From: an uncultured Lacinutrix sp.
Lineage (GTDB): Bacteria > Bacteroidota > Bacteroidia > Flavobacteriales > Flavobacteriaceae
NCBI RefSeq assembly: GCF_947500325.1
Contig: NZ_CANMRQ010000016.1
Span: forward strand, 1 to 64,000
DNA length: 64,000 nt
Reading direction: 5' to 3'
A program made the position numbers and the translations under genes. Each line of letters opens with the position of its first letter. The first letter of the stretch is position 1. The notes under the pieces are model-generated. The model searched no databases. It saw only the letters and a list, made by a program, of their open reading frames with translations, and was not told the DNA's origin. Positions 19,045 through 27,186 of the stretch are shown piece by piece.

Positions 19045-20520
19045 ATGGAAGAAGAATATATTAAACTCATATTTGGGTTAAAATTGAAACAGATTAGAAC
19101 AGATAAAAGTCTATCTCTTTTTGGCTTGTCTAAACTTACTGGATTATCAAAATCGTATTTAAACGAAATAGAAAAAGGGAAGAAGTACCCTAAACCAGAT
19201 AAAATTGCAATACTTTCTGATAAGTTGGATGTACCATACGACCAAATGGTGTCTTTAAAACTAGATAAGAATTTAGCGCCAATTGGGGATTTATTACAGT
19301 CTAAAATTTTAAAAGAAATACCTTTAGATCTTTTTGGCATTAAAGAAAGTAATTTAATAGACATTGTTGCTAACGCACCAGCAAAAGTAAATGCTTTTAT
19401 TAGTACTATTATTAAAATAGCACAGCATTATAATTTTAGTAGAGAGAGCTTTTTCTTGGCTTCGGTACGTTCTTTTCAAGAAGCAAATAATAATTATTTT
19501 GATGATTTAGAAAAAAGTGTTTTAAAGTTTGTAAAAGCGTATCAAATTGATTTAAGTCAACCTTTTTCCTTTAAAGAATTAGAAGATATCTTAATTGAAG
19601 AATATGGCTATGTTATTAAAGACAATGAATTAAGTAAGCATGAAGCTTTAGATAATTTGCGTTCTGTTTTTGTGCCAAAAACGAAAACATTATTGTTGGC
19701 AAATGAAATAGATGAGGCGCAGCGTACTTTTATTTATGCAAAAGAGTTAGCGTATAATTTTCTAGAGATTAAAGATCGATTATATACCTTTCCATGGATT
19801 AAATTTGATGCTTTTGATCAAGTGCTTAATAATTTTTATGCTTCTTATTTTGCTGGTGCTTTAATTTTGCCAAATGCAAAAATAACAACACAATTAAATG
19901 ATGTGTTTGCAAAAGAGACTTTTGATAAAACGCTATTTTTAAAAGTATTAGGTAATTTTAATGCGTCTCCAGAATCTTTCTACCAGCGTTTAACTAACAT
20001 TTTACCAAAATCTTTCAATATTCAAAATTTATTCTTTTTGAGGTTTACTCACAAAGCAGATACTAATAAGTTTTATTTAAAAAAAGAACTGCATCTATCG
20101 CATCAACACTCACCACATGCTAATGAAACCGATGAGCATTATTGTAGGCGTTGGGTGTCTTTAAAGGTCTTAAACGATATTAGTAAAAGTAAAAAAGAGC
20201 ATGAATTTGATATTCAAATTTCTAATTATCAGCAAGATGGTATGCGGTATTTAATATTGTCTTCTGCAACAAAAGACCCCTTTAAAGAGAATCATTATCG
20301 TAGTATAAGTGTTGGTTTACTTATTAATAAGCAATTAAAACGTAAAATTAATTTTATAGAAGATGCTAATATTAAAACTGAAACTGTTGGTGTTACCTGC
20401 GAGCGCTGTACTATAAAAGATTGTAAAGTAAGACAAGCTCCTGCGGTTACTTTGGATAAGGCAGAAAAAAACAAAAAGATAGAAATGATAGTTGAAGAGT
20501 TAAATGATAAGTTTGCTTAG
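19045..20520 (+). CDS. XRE-family regulator of ScfR/RamB type, likely controlling the glyoxylate shunt
   Basis: A 491-residue transcription factor (ATG at 19045, MEEEYIKLIFG; the upstream in-frame ATG overlaps the promoter). An N-terminal XRE helix-turn-helix (about 5-65, LSLFGLSKLTGLSKSYLNEI) is followed by an IrrE/ImmA-like middle domain that lacks the HExxH zinc motif (DEAQRTFIYAKELAYN in its place) and a C-terminal domain with a CERCTIKDCKVRQAP cysteine cluster. This is the layout of short-chain-fatty-acyl regulators such as RamB, which represses aceA and aceB in actinobacteria. Divergence from aceBA supports the same role; direction of control is inferred. Confidence 0.85.
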   Translation: MEEEYIKLIFGLKLKQIRTDKSLSLFGLSKLTGLSKSYLNEIEKGKKYPKPDKIAILSDKLDVPYDQMVSLKLDKNLAPIGDLLQSKILKEIPLDLFGIKESNLIDIVANAPAKVNAFISTIIKIAQHYNFSRESFFLASVRSFQEANNNYFDDLEKSVLKFVKAYQIDLSQPFSFKELEDILIEEYGYVIKDNELSKHEALDNLRSVFVPKTKTLLLANEIDEAQRTFIYAKELAYNFLEIKDRLYTFPWIKFDAFDQVLNNFYASYFAGALILPNAKITTQLNDVFAKETFDKTLFLKVLGNFNASPESFYQRLTNILPKSFNIQNLFFLRFTHKADTNKFYLKKELHLSHQHSPHANETDEHYCRRWVSLKVLNDISKSKKEHEFDIQISNYQQDGMRYLILSSATKDPFKENHYRSISVGLLINKQLKRKINFIEDANIKTETVGVTCERCTIKDCKVRQAPAVTLDKAEKNKKIEMIVEELNDKFA

Positions 20521-20527
20521 AAACATA

Positions 20528-20554
20528 ATTAAATAAATAGTGAATTTATTTAAT
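20528..20554. terminator. AT-only hairpin between convergent genes
   Basis: ATTAAATAAAT pairs perfectly with ATTTATTTAAT around a 5-nt loop, overlapping the stop of the minus-strand GNAT gene. It is weak (A-T pairs only) but suitably placed to serve both convergent genes. Confidence 0.35.
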
Positions 20555-20990
20555 GTTCATTAGTCCAAAAATATTGTAAATCAGAATCTTTTTTCCAGCC
20601 TAAGCTTTCGTATAAATGTTGTGCAGGATTTGTTGTTTCTGTTTGTAAACCAATACCTTTATATTCTAATTCTTTACACAATATTTTTGCCTTGTTCATT
20701 AAGGCAACACCAACGCCTTTTTTGCGATAATTACTATCTACAAATAAATCGTTTAATATAAAAATTGGTTTCATTGCAACAGAAGAGAAACTATGAAATA
20801 ACTGTGTGTAACCAACGGCTTTATCACCTATGTAAGCGATAAAAATAATAGTATCTCGCTTTTCTAATCGTTCTTTTAAAAAGGCTTTTACAGCGTCATT
20901 ATTTGAGATTTGTCTATAGAAAATACGATATCCATCAAATAGTGGTACTAAATCGTTGAGGTGTTGTATTTCTGCTTTTATAATTAGCAT
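20550..20990 (-). CDS. GNAT-family N-acetyltransferase
   Basis: A 146-residue acetyltransferase. The acetyl-CoA loop reads YRKKGVGVALMNKAKIL near residue 89 (R/Q-x-x-G-x-G/A form), preceded by ILNDLFVDSNYR and followed by GLQTETTNPAQHLYESLGWK, the typical C-terminal strands. The substrate is unknown. It is 10 bases downstream of the putative anti-sigma gene and on the same strand, so it may be read through from the sigma operon, although it may be unrelated to it in function. Confidence 0.85.
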   Translation of the reverse strand: MLIIKAEIQHLNDLVPLFDGYRIFYRQISNNDAVKAFLKERLEKRDTIIFIAYIGDKAVGYTQLFHSFSSVAMKPIFILNDLFVDSNYRKKGVGVALMNKAKILCKELEYKGIGLQTETTNPAQHLYESLGWKKDSDLQYFWTNEH

Positions 20991-21000
20991 TATATTGTTT

Positions 21001-21810
21001 TTACTTTATCTTATTAGATAATTCTTTTGCTTCTTCATACTTATAATTATTTTTATCTTGTAAAATAATATTTAATTGCTCTATCGCTTTTTCTTTATCT
21101 TCTATTTTTAAATAGACTAATAATTTATACCAATAACCTTTAGAGCTAGAAAGTTTTTTAGTAGCAATTAATTTATCAAATACTTCTATTGCTTTTTCTG
21201 TGAACCCAAGTTCTATATATATATGGCCAATTTTAATTAAGCTATAGTTGTTATAGTTATTAGTGTTGTTGGCTTCGTAAAGCTTTATTAAACTATTGTA
21301 ATCTTTAGAAGTATATAATTCTTCTATTTTTTGAGATTCATTTTGCGACCCTTTTTCTATTAAAGAAGGTATGGTATCCCAATTTTGATAGTCGTTATAA
21401 TAATCGTTTAGAGAATTAGTATTAAAAATAAAAGGTAAACCAATAGCTAGGAATAATATAATTGTAGCTGCTATACCTAATTTATAAAAAATTGAATTAG
21501 ATTTTTTTTTGTTTTTATTACAATATAGGCTTTCTACGCTTTTAATGTTTTTAGAAATATCTTGATATTCTTTAGTCTTAAAACGGTTTTTAATGGATTT
21601 AAAATCTTCAATATTACTATTCTTATCTAGAGTGTGCCAATCATTTTCATTAAAAGACTCTTGTAAAGCTTTATAGATGAGTAACTCTTCTTTTAATGCT
21701 TGATCTGTATTTATTTGCTTTTCAAAAACTGCTTTCTGTTCTAATGATAGGGAGCCATTTAAATAGCCATCTATCATTTTTTGCATGTTGTCGTTGTGGT
21801 TAGAGTTCAT
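21001..21810 (-). CDS. Membrane-bound putative anti-sigma factor with extracytoplasmic TPRs
   Basis: A 269-residue protein starting directly at the stop of the sigma gene. Residues 1-60 form a short helical region (MIDGYLNGSLSLEQKAVFEKQINTDQALKEEL, cited in part) of the type found at the N-terminus of Bacteroidetes anti-sigma factors. One transmembrane helix spans about 109-129. The outer part (about 150-269) has TPR-like helix pairs (GHIYIELGFTEKAIEVFDKL). It would bind the sigma factor inside and sense a signal outside. The role is inferred from position and topology; there is no zinc HxxxCxxC motif. Confidence 0.7.
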   Translation of the reverse strand: MNSNHNDNMQKMIDGYLNGSLSLEQKAVFEKQINTDQALKEELLIYKALQESFNENDWHTLDKNSNIEDFKSIKNRFKTKEYQDISKNIKSVESLYCNKNKKKSNSIFYKLGIAATIILFLAIGLPFIFNTNSLNDYYNDYQNWDTIPSLIEKGSQNESQKIEELYTSKDYNSLIKLYEANNTNNYNNYSLIKIGHIYIELGFTEKAIEVFDKLIATKKLSSSKGYWYKLLVYLKIEDKEKAIEQLNIILQDKNNYKYEEAKELSNKIK

Positions 21811-22365
21811 CTATGCTAATGTTTTATAACGGGTATCCGCCTTTATTAATTGTACAATTTTGGCTCTACACTTAAAAACGCGTTGTCTCACTACATTAAT
21901 AGAATTGTATGCTAGGTCAGTCATAATATCTTCATAACTCATACCATTAAAATAGTTACTTAATATTTCCTTACAATTATCAGATAATAACTGGAATTTT
22001 TCTTGGTAAAATTCTAAATGTTTTTGTTCTAAAGTAAAGTTCGCCAAATGATCTTCTTTTTCTACTAGTGGCAAAACTCCATCTTTCATTACCCATTCTT
22101 TTTTGTTTTTTATTGTACTTCTCCAGATATTTTTACAAATAGTAAACAAATAACCTTCAAAAGAGGCAAGAACTAAGTTTTTTTCTTTGTGCTTAGCTAT
22201 TAAATACATAAGCGCATCATGAAACACGTCTTTAGCATCGTCTTCTTTTCCATTATTACGCATAATAAAAGAATTAATCTTAGGGAAGAATTTGTTATAT
22301 ATTTCTAGTATTGTCTTATTGTTTCCTTTAATAAGAGCTTGTAAATACTTTTCACTTTCTTGCAT
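21811..22365 (-). CDS. ECF-type RNA polymerase sigma factor
   Basis: A 184-residue sigma-70-family factor of the extracytoplasmic-function group. I start at ATG 22365 (MQESEKYLQAL). Region 2 covers about 10-80 (KEDDAKDVFHDALMYLIAK, FEGYLFTICKNIWRSTIKNKK) and region 4 about 115-175 (LLSDNCKEILSNYFNGMSYEDI and a helix-turn-helix with NSINVVRQRVFKCRAKI). Regions 1.1 and 3 are absent. Its stop abuts the anti-sigma-like gene. I propose that it reads the three GGGTAATG promoters of the divergent genes. Its own start has no such motif; a housekeeping TATTTTTG lies about 21 bases upstream of the ATG. Confidence 0.9.
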   Translation of the reverse strand: MQESEKYLQALIKGNNKTILEIYNKFFPKINSFIMRNNGKEDDAKDVFHDALMYLIAKHKEKNLVLASFEGYLFTICKNIWRSTIKNKKEWVMKDGVLPLVEKEDHLANFTLEQKHLEFYQEKFQLLSDNCKEILSNYFNGMSYEDIMTDLAYNSINVVRQRVFKCRAKIVQLIKADTRYKTLA

Positions 22366-22451
22366 AGTTAATAACGTATGTCTCAAAAATAAATTAAAAT
22401 AATTTAATTAGTAACTAATGTTTTAATATAATTAACAAATATATATTGTAA

Positions 22452-22482
22452 TAAAAAAGCTACCATAATTTAAGGTAGCTTT
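22452..22482 (-). terminator. Terminator of the small leader-peptide gene
   Basis: On the minus strand AAAGCTACC pairs with GGTAGCTTT around a 9-nt loop, followed by T6. It lies 24 bases after the stop at 22506 and before the sigma gene, so the small gene is a separate transcription unit. Confidence 0.8.
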
Positions 22483-22505
22483 ATAATTATTGTAATAGAT
22501 ATTTA

Positions 22506-22630
22506 CTAATCAAGATCGTCGTCATCTAAATCATTGTCAATGGATCCTTTTTTATGACACCAATAATCATTTTTGTGTTTTCAATTTTAAAAGATTCAAA
22601 TTGTTCTAGTTGTGATGTTAAGTCTTTCAT
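22506..22630 (-). pseudogene. Frameshifted small leader-type peptide gene with acidic tail
   Basis: From ATG 22628-22630 the frame reads MKDLTSQLEQFESFKIENTK then MIIGVIKK, a leader like those of Bacteroidetes natural-product precursors, and stops after 34 codons (22526). Adding one base to the run of six A near 22547-22552 restores a 41-residue peptide ending KKGSIDNDLDDDDLD with a stop at 22506. It has its own terminator. The acidic tail nearly repeats residues 127-140 of the neighbouring subtilase. The break may be a real mutation, a homopolymer sequencing error, or recoding. Type is set to pseudogene because the frame as given is broken. Confidence 0.5.
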
Positions 22631-22715
22631 TTATTTTATATGATTTTAATATTTATAGTAATTAACGAAAATATTAAGAAGAAATTATAACTCATCGTTT
22701 TATAAAAAAAATATT

Positions 22716-22744
22716 GGGTAATGTTTTTTTGTTTTTTAATACTA
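22716..22744 (+). promoter_or_regulatory. Putative ECF promoter P1 (subtilase and CHAT genes)
   Basis: GGGTAATG at 22716-22723, 14 bases, AATACTA at 22738-22744. The same two elements recur at 27114 and 29214 with 13-base spacing. It is 138 bases upstream of the subtilase start. Not seen before other genes in the window. Confidence 0.6.
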
Positions 22745-22882
22745 TAATAAAAATGAATTTAGTTGAAACGATAATTAAAACTAAAGTAGGGAATTCTTTA
22801 CATTAATTGTTTAATTAAAAATGCTAGCACTTGTTTTAAAACTAAATTTTATCAATTAAAAAGTAATTAAAAAAATAAAATT

Positions 22883-24220
22883 ATGAAAAAAGTATTTTTC
22901 CTTATTGTGTGTAGTTTATTAGTTTTATCTTCTTGTTCCAGAGATGAATTGTATGAAGAGAATAGTGACGAGATTGCTAATAACGTAGAATCTAGTTTTA
23001 ATAAAGCTAATGTTAGAAATAACGTGAGAAATAATAAGCCTATATATTCTAGAAAAGAAATTATTATTCAGTATGAAAAAAGTGCAACAGACATTCAAAA
23101 AAATGCCTTTAGAAGTGCTCATGGTATTTATAATAGTAGTTATGGTAACAATAATGCGTTTACAATATTAGGGACCTATATACCTTGTGATCTATGTCCA
23201 GGTAGAACAATAGAAAAATGGACTTATTACCCAAACTCTAATATTAATATAGAGCATAAATTAGGTTCTATTAAAGATGATTTAGATGATGATGATTTAG
23301 ACGGCGTAGTTTTAAATGTTGATCTTGAATTTGTTATTAATACAGATGCCTTGTCTAACACCTTTAGTGCAAATACTAATACCAGTTATTATTCAAATAT
23401 AAAGTCTTCAAACTCTGGAGTTACTGTAGGTGTTTTCGATACAGGATTAAATGCTAATTTCCCAGATTTTTCTGGAACTTCATTTATGTATAATGCAACA
23501 GTAGAATCAGACCATATTTATGGTGTTAATTCTGGTTGGAACTTTGTAGAAAATAACCATAATACTTTTGATGATAATTTAGATGCTCATGGTTCTATTG
23601 TAACCTCTATAATAGTTAGAAAGCTAAATGCTTTAAATATCCCTTTTCAAATTATGCCATTAAAAGTTGCAGATAGTTATGGTCAGGTATCTTACTTTAA
23701 ATTGGTATGTGCTCTTAATTATGGTTTACCAAGAATGGATATCGCTAATTTAAGTATAGGATGGAGTGAAGATTTAACAGTAGAATTAAGTAACTCTATT
23801 TTATCATATATAATAGCAGCAAATCCAAATACTTTAATTGTTGCTTCCGCAGGTAATAGTTATAATACAATAAATGATAATGATATTAACAATCATATTC
23901 CTTCTGGTTTACCATTCTCAAATATATTGTCTATAGGTTCTTCTAATTCTTCTAATCAGCTATCATATTTTTCTAATAAAGGCGCTACTACTGTAGATTT
24001 TTTAGCTCGTGGAGAAAACATTCCTTTTCAATACATTCCAATGACTGCCGTACCAGTATCTGGTACTTCTTTTTCTACACCATATGTTGCAGCTATAGCT
24101 TCAAAAATATTATATGAAAGTAATATGACCGCTACACCTAGTAATATTTTAGATGCTTTAATTGCTTCTGGAGTTGATTATCCTTATCCTATAATAAAAC
24201 ATCAGAAAATAATTAATTAA
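22883..24220 (+). CDS. S8-family (subtilisin-like) serine protease, lipoprotein
   Basis: A 445-residue subtilase anchored by a lipobox (LVLSSC, Cys18). Residues 40-125 form an I9-like prodomain region; an acidic GSIKDDLDDDDLDG segment spans 128-141; the catalytic domain covers about 178-430. The triad is complete: Asp186 (GVFDTG), His236 (DAHGSIV), Ser396 (SGTSFSTP), with oxyanion Asn325 (SAGN). It would act in the periplasm or on the cell surface. The gene follows promoter P1 and is followed by the CHAT protease gene. The acidic segment is nearly repeated in the tail of the small peptide gene upstream, hinting at recognition, inhibition or processing of that peptide. Confidence 0.92.
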   Translation: MKKVFFLIVCSLLVLSSCSRDELYEENSDEIANNVESSFNKANVRNNVRNNKPIYSRKEIIIQYEKSATDIQKNAFRSAHGIYNSSYGNNNAFTILGTYIPCDLCPGRTIEKWTYYPNSNINIEHKLGSIKDDLDDDDLDGVVLNVDLEFVINTDALSNTFSANTNTSYYSNIKSSNSGVTVGVFDTGLNANFPDFSGTSFMYNATVESDHIYGVNSGWNFVENNHNTFDDNLDAHGSIVTSIIVRKLNALNIPFQIMPLKVADSYGQVSYFKLVCALNYGLPRMDIANLSIGWSEDLTVELSNSILSYIIAANPNTLIVASAGNSYNTINDNDINNHIPSGLPFSNILSIGSSNSSNQLSYFSNKGATTVDFLARGENIPFQYIPMTAVPVSGTSFSTPYVAAIASKILYESNMTATPSNILDALIASGVDYPYPIIKHQKIIN

Positions 24221-24245
24221 TTAATTAATTAATTAATTTCTGATG
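24200..24245 (+). repeat. Hairpin with seven AATT repeats at the subtilase 3' end
   Basis: CATCAGAAA (24200-24208) pairs with TTTCTGATG (24237-24245); between them lie seven tandem AATT units (24211-24238) that are themselves self-complementary. The subtilase stop codon is inside the repeat. There is no T run after it, so it is more likely an RNA-stability or attenuation element than a full terminator. Confidence 0.55.
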
Positions 24246-24297
24246 ATAATTTAGTACTTAGGTTTTCTATATCTTTATGTTATAACAATTGTTATTT

Positions 24298-27051
24298 ATG
24301 AGATGTAATTTAAAACGCTTTTTTGTCTACGTATCGTTACTGTTGCCTGTTTTGTCCTTGGCTCAAAATGAGGAGTACATAAAGAAAAATGTGAATGCTA
24401 TATATAAAAACAAAACAAAAGATGTAAAACAGAGAATTAATGCATTAAATAGTTTATTAAATACTCTAGATACTAAAAATATTAATGAAGGTCACGCTCT
24501 TATTTATCATAAAATAGGAGCGCTTTATTTTAAAAATAAAAACTACATATTAGCTATAGAAAGTACTAATAAAGCATTGTCTATTCGTGAGTCTTTAAAC
24601 CCACAAAATTTCCATAATATAAATCATTCCCTTTATAATTTATCTAGGCTTTATAAGAAAACAGGAAACTGGTCTAAACGCTTTAAAGTATTAAAAGCTA
24701 TTGAGGTAAATAGGATTGAAGATAATAAGTATTATAAAGCGCTAAATGCTTTAGGAGAAATCTATGGAGAAAAACACGATTATTATAAAGCTTTACAGTA
24801 TTTTGAAGAAGTTATTATAGCGTTAGATATAAATGATGAAAATATTGATATAGCGACTTTATTAGATGCTCATGTACAATCTATTTGGGTATATAGTATA
24901 CAGAAAAAAAATATAGATTTAACTAGATTAAATAGTCATATAACTAATATAGATTTAATATTAAATATAAAACCTAAGTTAAGAAAAAAAGTAAAAGGCT
25001 TAGACAATAATCTAGCTGTAATATATCAGTCTTTGGGTTTATATGATAAAGTAATAGCTCTTTATAAGAAAGCTCTTATTAATTCGAAAAAAGAAAAAGA
25101 TTCTATTAGTTCAGGTATTCTATTATATAATTTAGGCGCTTTATATTCAAAAATGAATAAAAAAGGAGAAGGTGAGAAATATTTTAATGAATCTTTAAGA
25201 GCAACCAATAATATAAAAAACACTGCTGATGTCTATGATAATTTAGGATATTACTCCGATAATATCGTAGAAAAAATATCTTTTTTTGAGAAAGCGTTAC
25301 ATGTTATTACTCATAAAAATATTGCTTTGGAAGGGGAATTTGTACTTCCTACACTAAGTGAAATTAAAAACACTGAATATAAGTCTGACATATTACAATA
25401 TTTAACAGATCTGGCTAGTGCTTTAGTTTTAAATTATGAGCAAACTAAAAATTTAGATAATTTAAAACGAGCAAAAAAAACATTAATTCTAATAGATGAA
25501 TTGGTTTCAATAATACGTAATGACAGTTCTAACGAGAATTCTAAGTTGTTTTGGATTAGCAAAGGTGTAAACTCATATATATTAGCCGTTAAAGTATGTC
25601 ACCTTTTAAATGACCCAGAAAGTGCATTTTATTTTATGGAAAAAAATAAAGCACTTTTATTACTAGAAAACATAAAACGAACGCAAGATAATATCAAGCT
25701 AAATATACCAGACAGCTTGTTAATAAAAGAAAACAGTTTACGGAATGCAGTTTCTGAAATTAAGCGCTTGTATAATGATAATCTAGAAGATAAGACTATA
25801 AAAAATGATTATGTTAAAAGAAAAAAAGAATATGATAATTTTTTAATAACTATAAAAGAAACGTACCCTAAATTTTTTAATACAAGTAAGGAGATAGAGA
25901 TTTTAAATTTAAAAGAAGCTATAAATAAAAATGTTACTAAAGACACTAATTTTGTTGAGTATATATTAAATGATCAAGAAGGTTATGGTATTTTTTGTAG
26001 TCAAGGAAAGCGTCCAATTCTATTTGAAATAGAAGATGTACCAGCGCTAATAAATAATCTATACAAAATTAAAAAACAATTAAGTAAACCCTTTGAATTA
26101 GAAGAAGACTTTTCAAACTATAGAAAAAATTCCTATTCTATATTTAAAAAAATATTTCCATTTAATAATGCTAAAGCATTAATGGCTAACAAGAAATTGT
26201 CTGTAATACCAGATTATAAACTGCATAACTTACCATTTGAAGCTTTAGTAGATAATGATACATTAATTAATGATTATTTAATTAATAACGTTGAGGTTTC
26301 ATATTATCAATCTGCATCTGTATACAATCAAATAGAAAAACAAGAACAAACAACAAAACATCAATTTGTTGGTTATGCACCTATATATTTTAATACATTC
26401 TCTTTACCTAGTTTATTAAAAAGTGAAGGCGATATGAATGCCATATCTAAGTTGTTTTCTTCTCCTAATGTATTATTTAAGGAAAAGGCTTCTAAAAAAG
26501 GCTTTATGTCTAATTTAAATAAGTTTAAGATTATACATATTAATTCTCATGCTGAAGTAGATGAGAATAATGAGCCATGGATAGCTTTTGCAGAAGAGAA
26601 ACTTAAATTAGAAGAGTTATATGGTCTTAATAATCAAGCCGATTTAGTGGTTTTGGATGCTTGTAAAACAGATATAGGAAGTATAGAAAGAGGAGAAGGA
26701 GTCATGAGTTTGTCTAGAGGGTTTTTCTATAGTGGTACTAAAAGTATCATTGCTTCTCAATGGAATGTAAACGAGCAGTCCAATAATAAAATATTACAAG
26801 CATTTTATAAGAATATTAAATTAGGTCAAACAAAATCTAATGCCTTACATAATGCTAAATTAGACTATTTAAAAAATCATCAATTAGAGCTTAGTTCTCC
26901 TTATTATTGGGCCTCTTTAACACTTATGGGTAATTCTGAAGCTATAGAAATAACATCAAACACTTCAATTTGGGTAATCTCTTTGGTAATTATTTTTGGT
27001 TTAATTTTTCTCTTTTTAATTTTAAAAAAGAGAAAAACCTTTTCTCAATAA
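24298..27051 (+). CDS. Exported TPR-CHAT cysteine protease with C-terminal membrane anchor
   Basis: A 917-residue protein (ATG at 24298; the longer frame uses TTG). Signal peptide (about 1-23, ending SLAQN), then TPR repeats (about 45-465, e.g. IGALYFKNKNYILAIESTNKAL, cited in part), a coiled linker (470-530), and a CHAT (caspase-like) domain (about 550-880). The dyad is present: His751 in HINSHAEVDENNEPW and Cys789 in VVLDACKTDIG. A transmembrane helix (891-910) and basic tail close it. CHAT proteases cut specific partners, often recognised by the TPRs. Export to the periplasm with a C-terminal anchor sets it apart from cytosolic defence-type TPR-CHAT proteins. It shares promoter P1 with the subtilase. 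Confidence 0.9.
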   Translation: MRCNLKRFFVYVSLLLPVLSLAQNEEYIKKNVNAIYKNKTKDVKQRINALNSLLNTLDTKNINEGHALIYHKIGALYFKNKNYILAIESTNKALSIRESLNPQNFHNINHSLYNLSRLYKKTGNWSKRFKVLKAIEVNRIEDNKYYKALNALGEIYGEKHDYYKALQYFEEVIIALDINDENIDIATLLDAHVQSIWVYSIQKKNIDLTRLNSHITNIDLILNIKPKLRKKVKGLDNNLAVIYQSLGLYDKVIALYKKALINSKKEKDSISSGILLYNLGALYSKMNKKGEGEKYFNESLRATNNIKNTADVYDNLGYYSDNIVEKISFFEKALHVITHKNIALEGEFVLPTLSEIKNTEYKSDILQYLTDLASALVLNYEQTKNLDNLKRAKKTLILIDELVSIIRNDSSNENSKLFWISKGVNSYILAVKVCHLLNDPESAFYFMEKNKALLLLENIKRTQDNIKLNIPDSLLIKENSLRNAVSEIKRLYNDNLEDKTIKNDYVKRKKEYDNFLITIKETYPKFFNTSKEIEILNLKEAINKNVTKDTNFVEYILNDQEGYGIFCSQGKRPILFEIEDVPALINNLYKIKKQLSKPFELEEDFSNYRKNSYSIFKKIFPFNNAKALMANKKLSVIPDYKLHNLPFEALVDNDTLINDYLINNVEVSYYQSASVYNQIEKQEQTTKHQFVGYAPIYFNTFSLPSLLKSEGDMNAISKLFSSPNVLFKEKASKKGFMSNLNKFKIIHINSHAEVDENNEPWIAFAEEKLKLEELYGLNNQADLVVLDACKTDIGSIERGEGVMSLSRGFFYSGTKSIIASQWNVNEQSNNKILQAFYKNIKLGQTKSNALHNAKLDYLKNHQLELSSPYYWASLTLMGNSEAIEITSNTSIWVISLVIIFGLIFLFLILKKRKTFSQ

Positions 27052-27113
27052 TATCATTTTTTTGTTAACCTGTATAACATTTTTATTTGTTTTAGATTTT
27101 TCTTGATTTTTGT

Positions 27114-27141
27114 GGGTAATGAATTTTTCATTTGAATACTA
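27114..27141 (+). promoter_or_regulatory. Putative ECF promoter P2 (T9SS protein gene)
   Basis: GGGTAATG at 27114-27121, 13 bases, AATACTA at 27135-27141, 45 bases before the start codon. The first ten bases (GGGTAATGAA) and the following T5 are identical to promoter P3 at 29214. Confidence 0.65.
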
Positions 27142-27186
27142 GTTAGTAATTAATTCAAAAACATAATTAAAAACTAAAACGGTATT

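Noticed and set aside
24211-24238. Phase-variable switch of the subtilase by AATT copy number
   Set aside because: The first stop codon lies within the first units of the repeat, so gain or loss of units would not change the protein.
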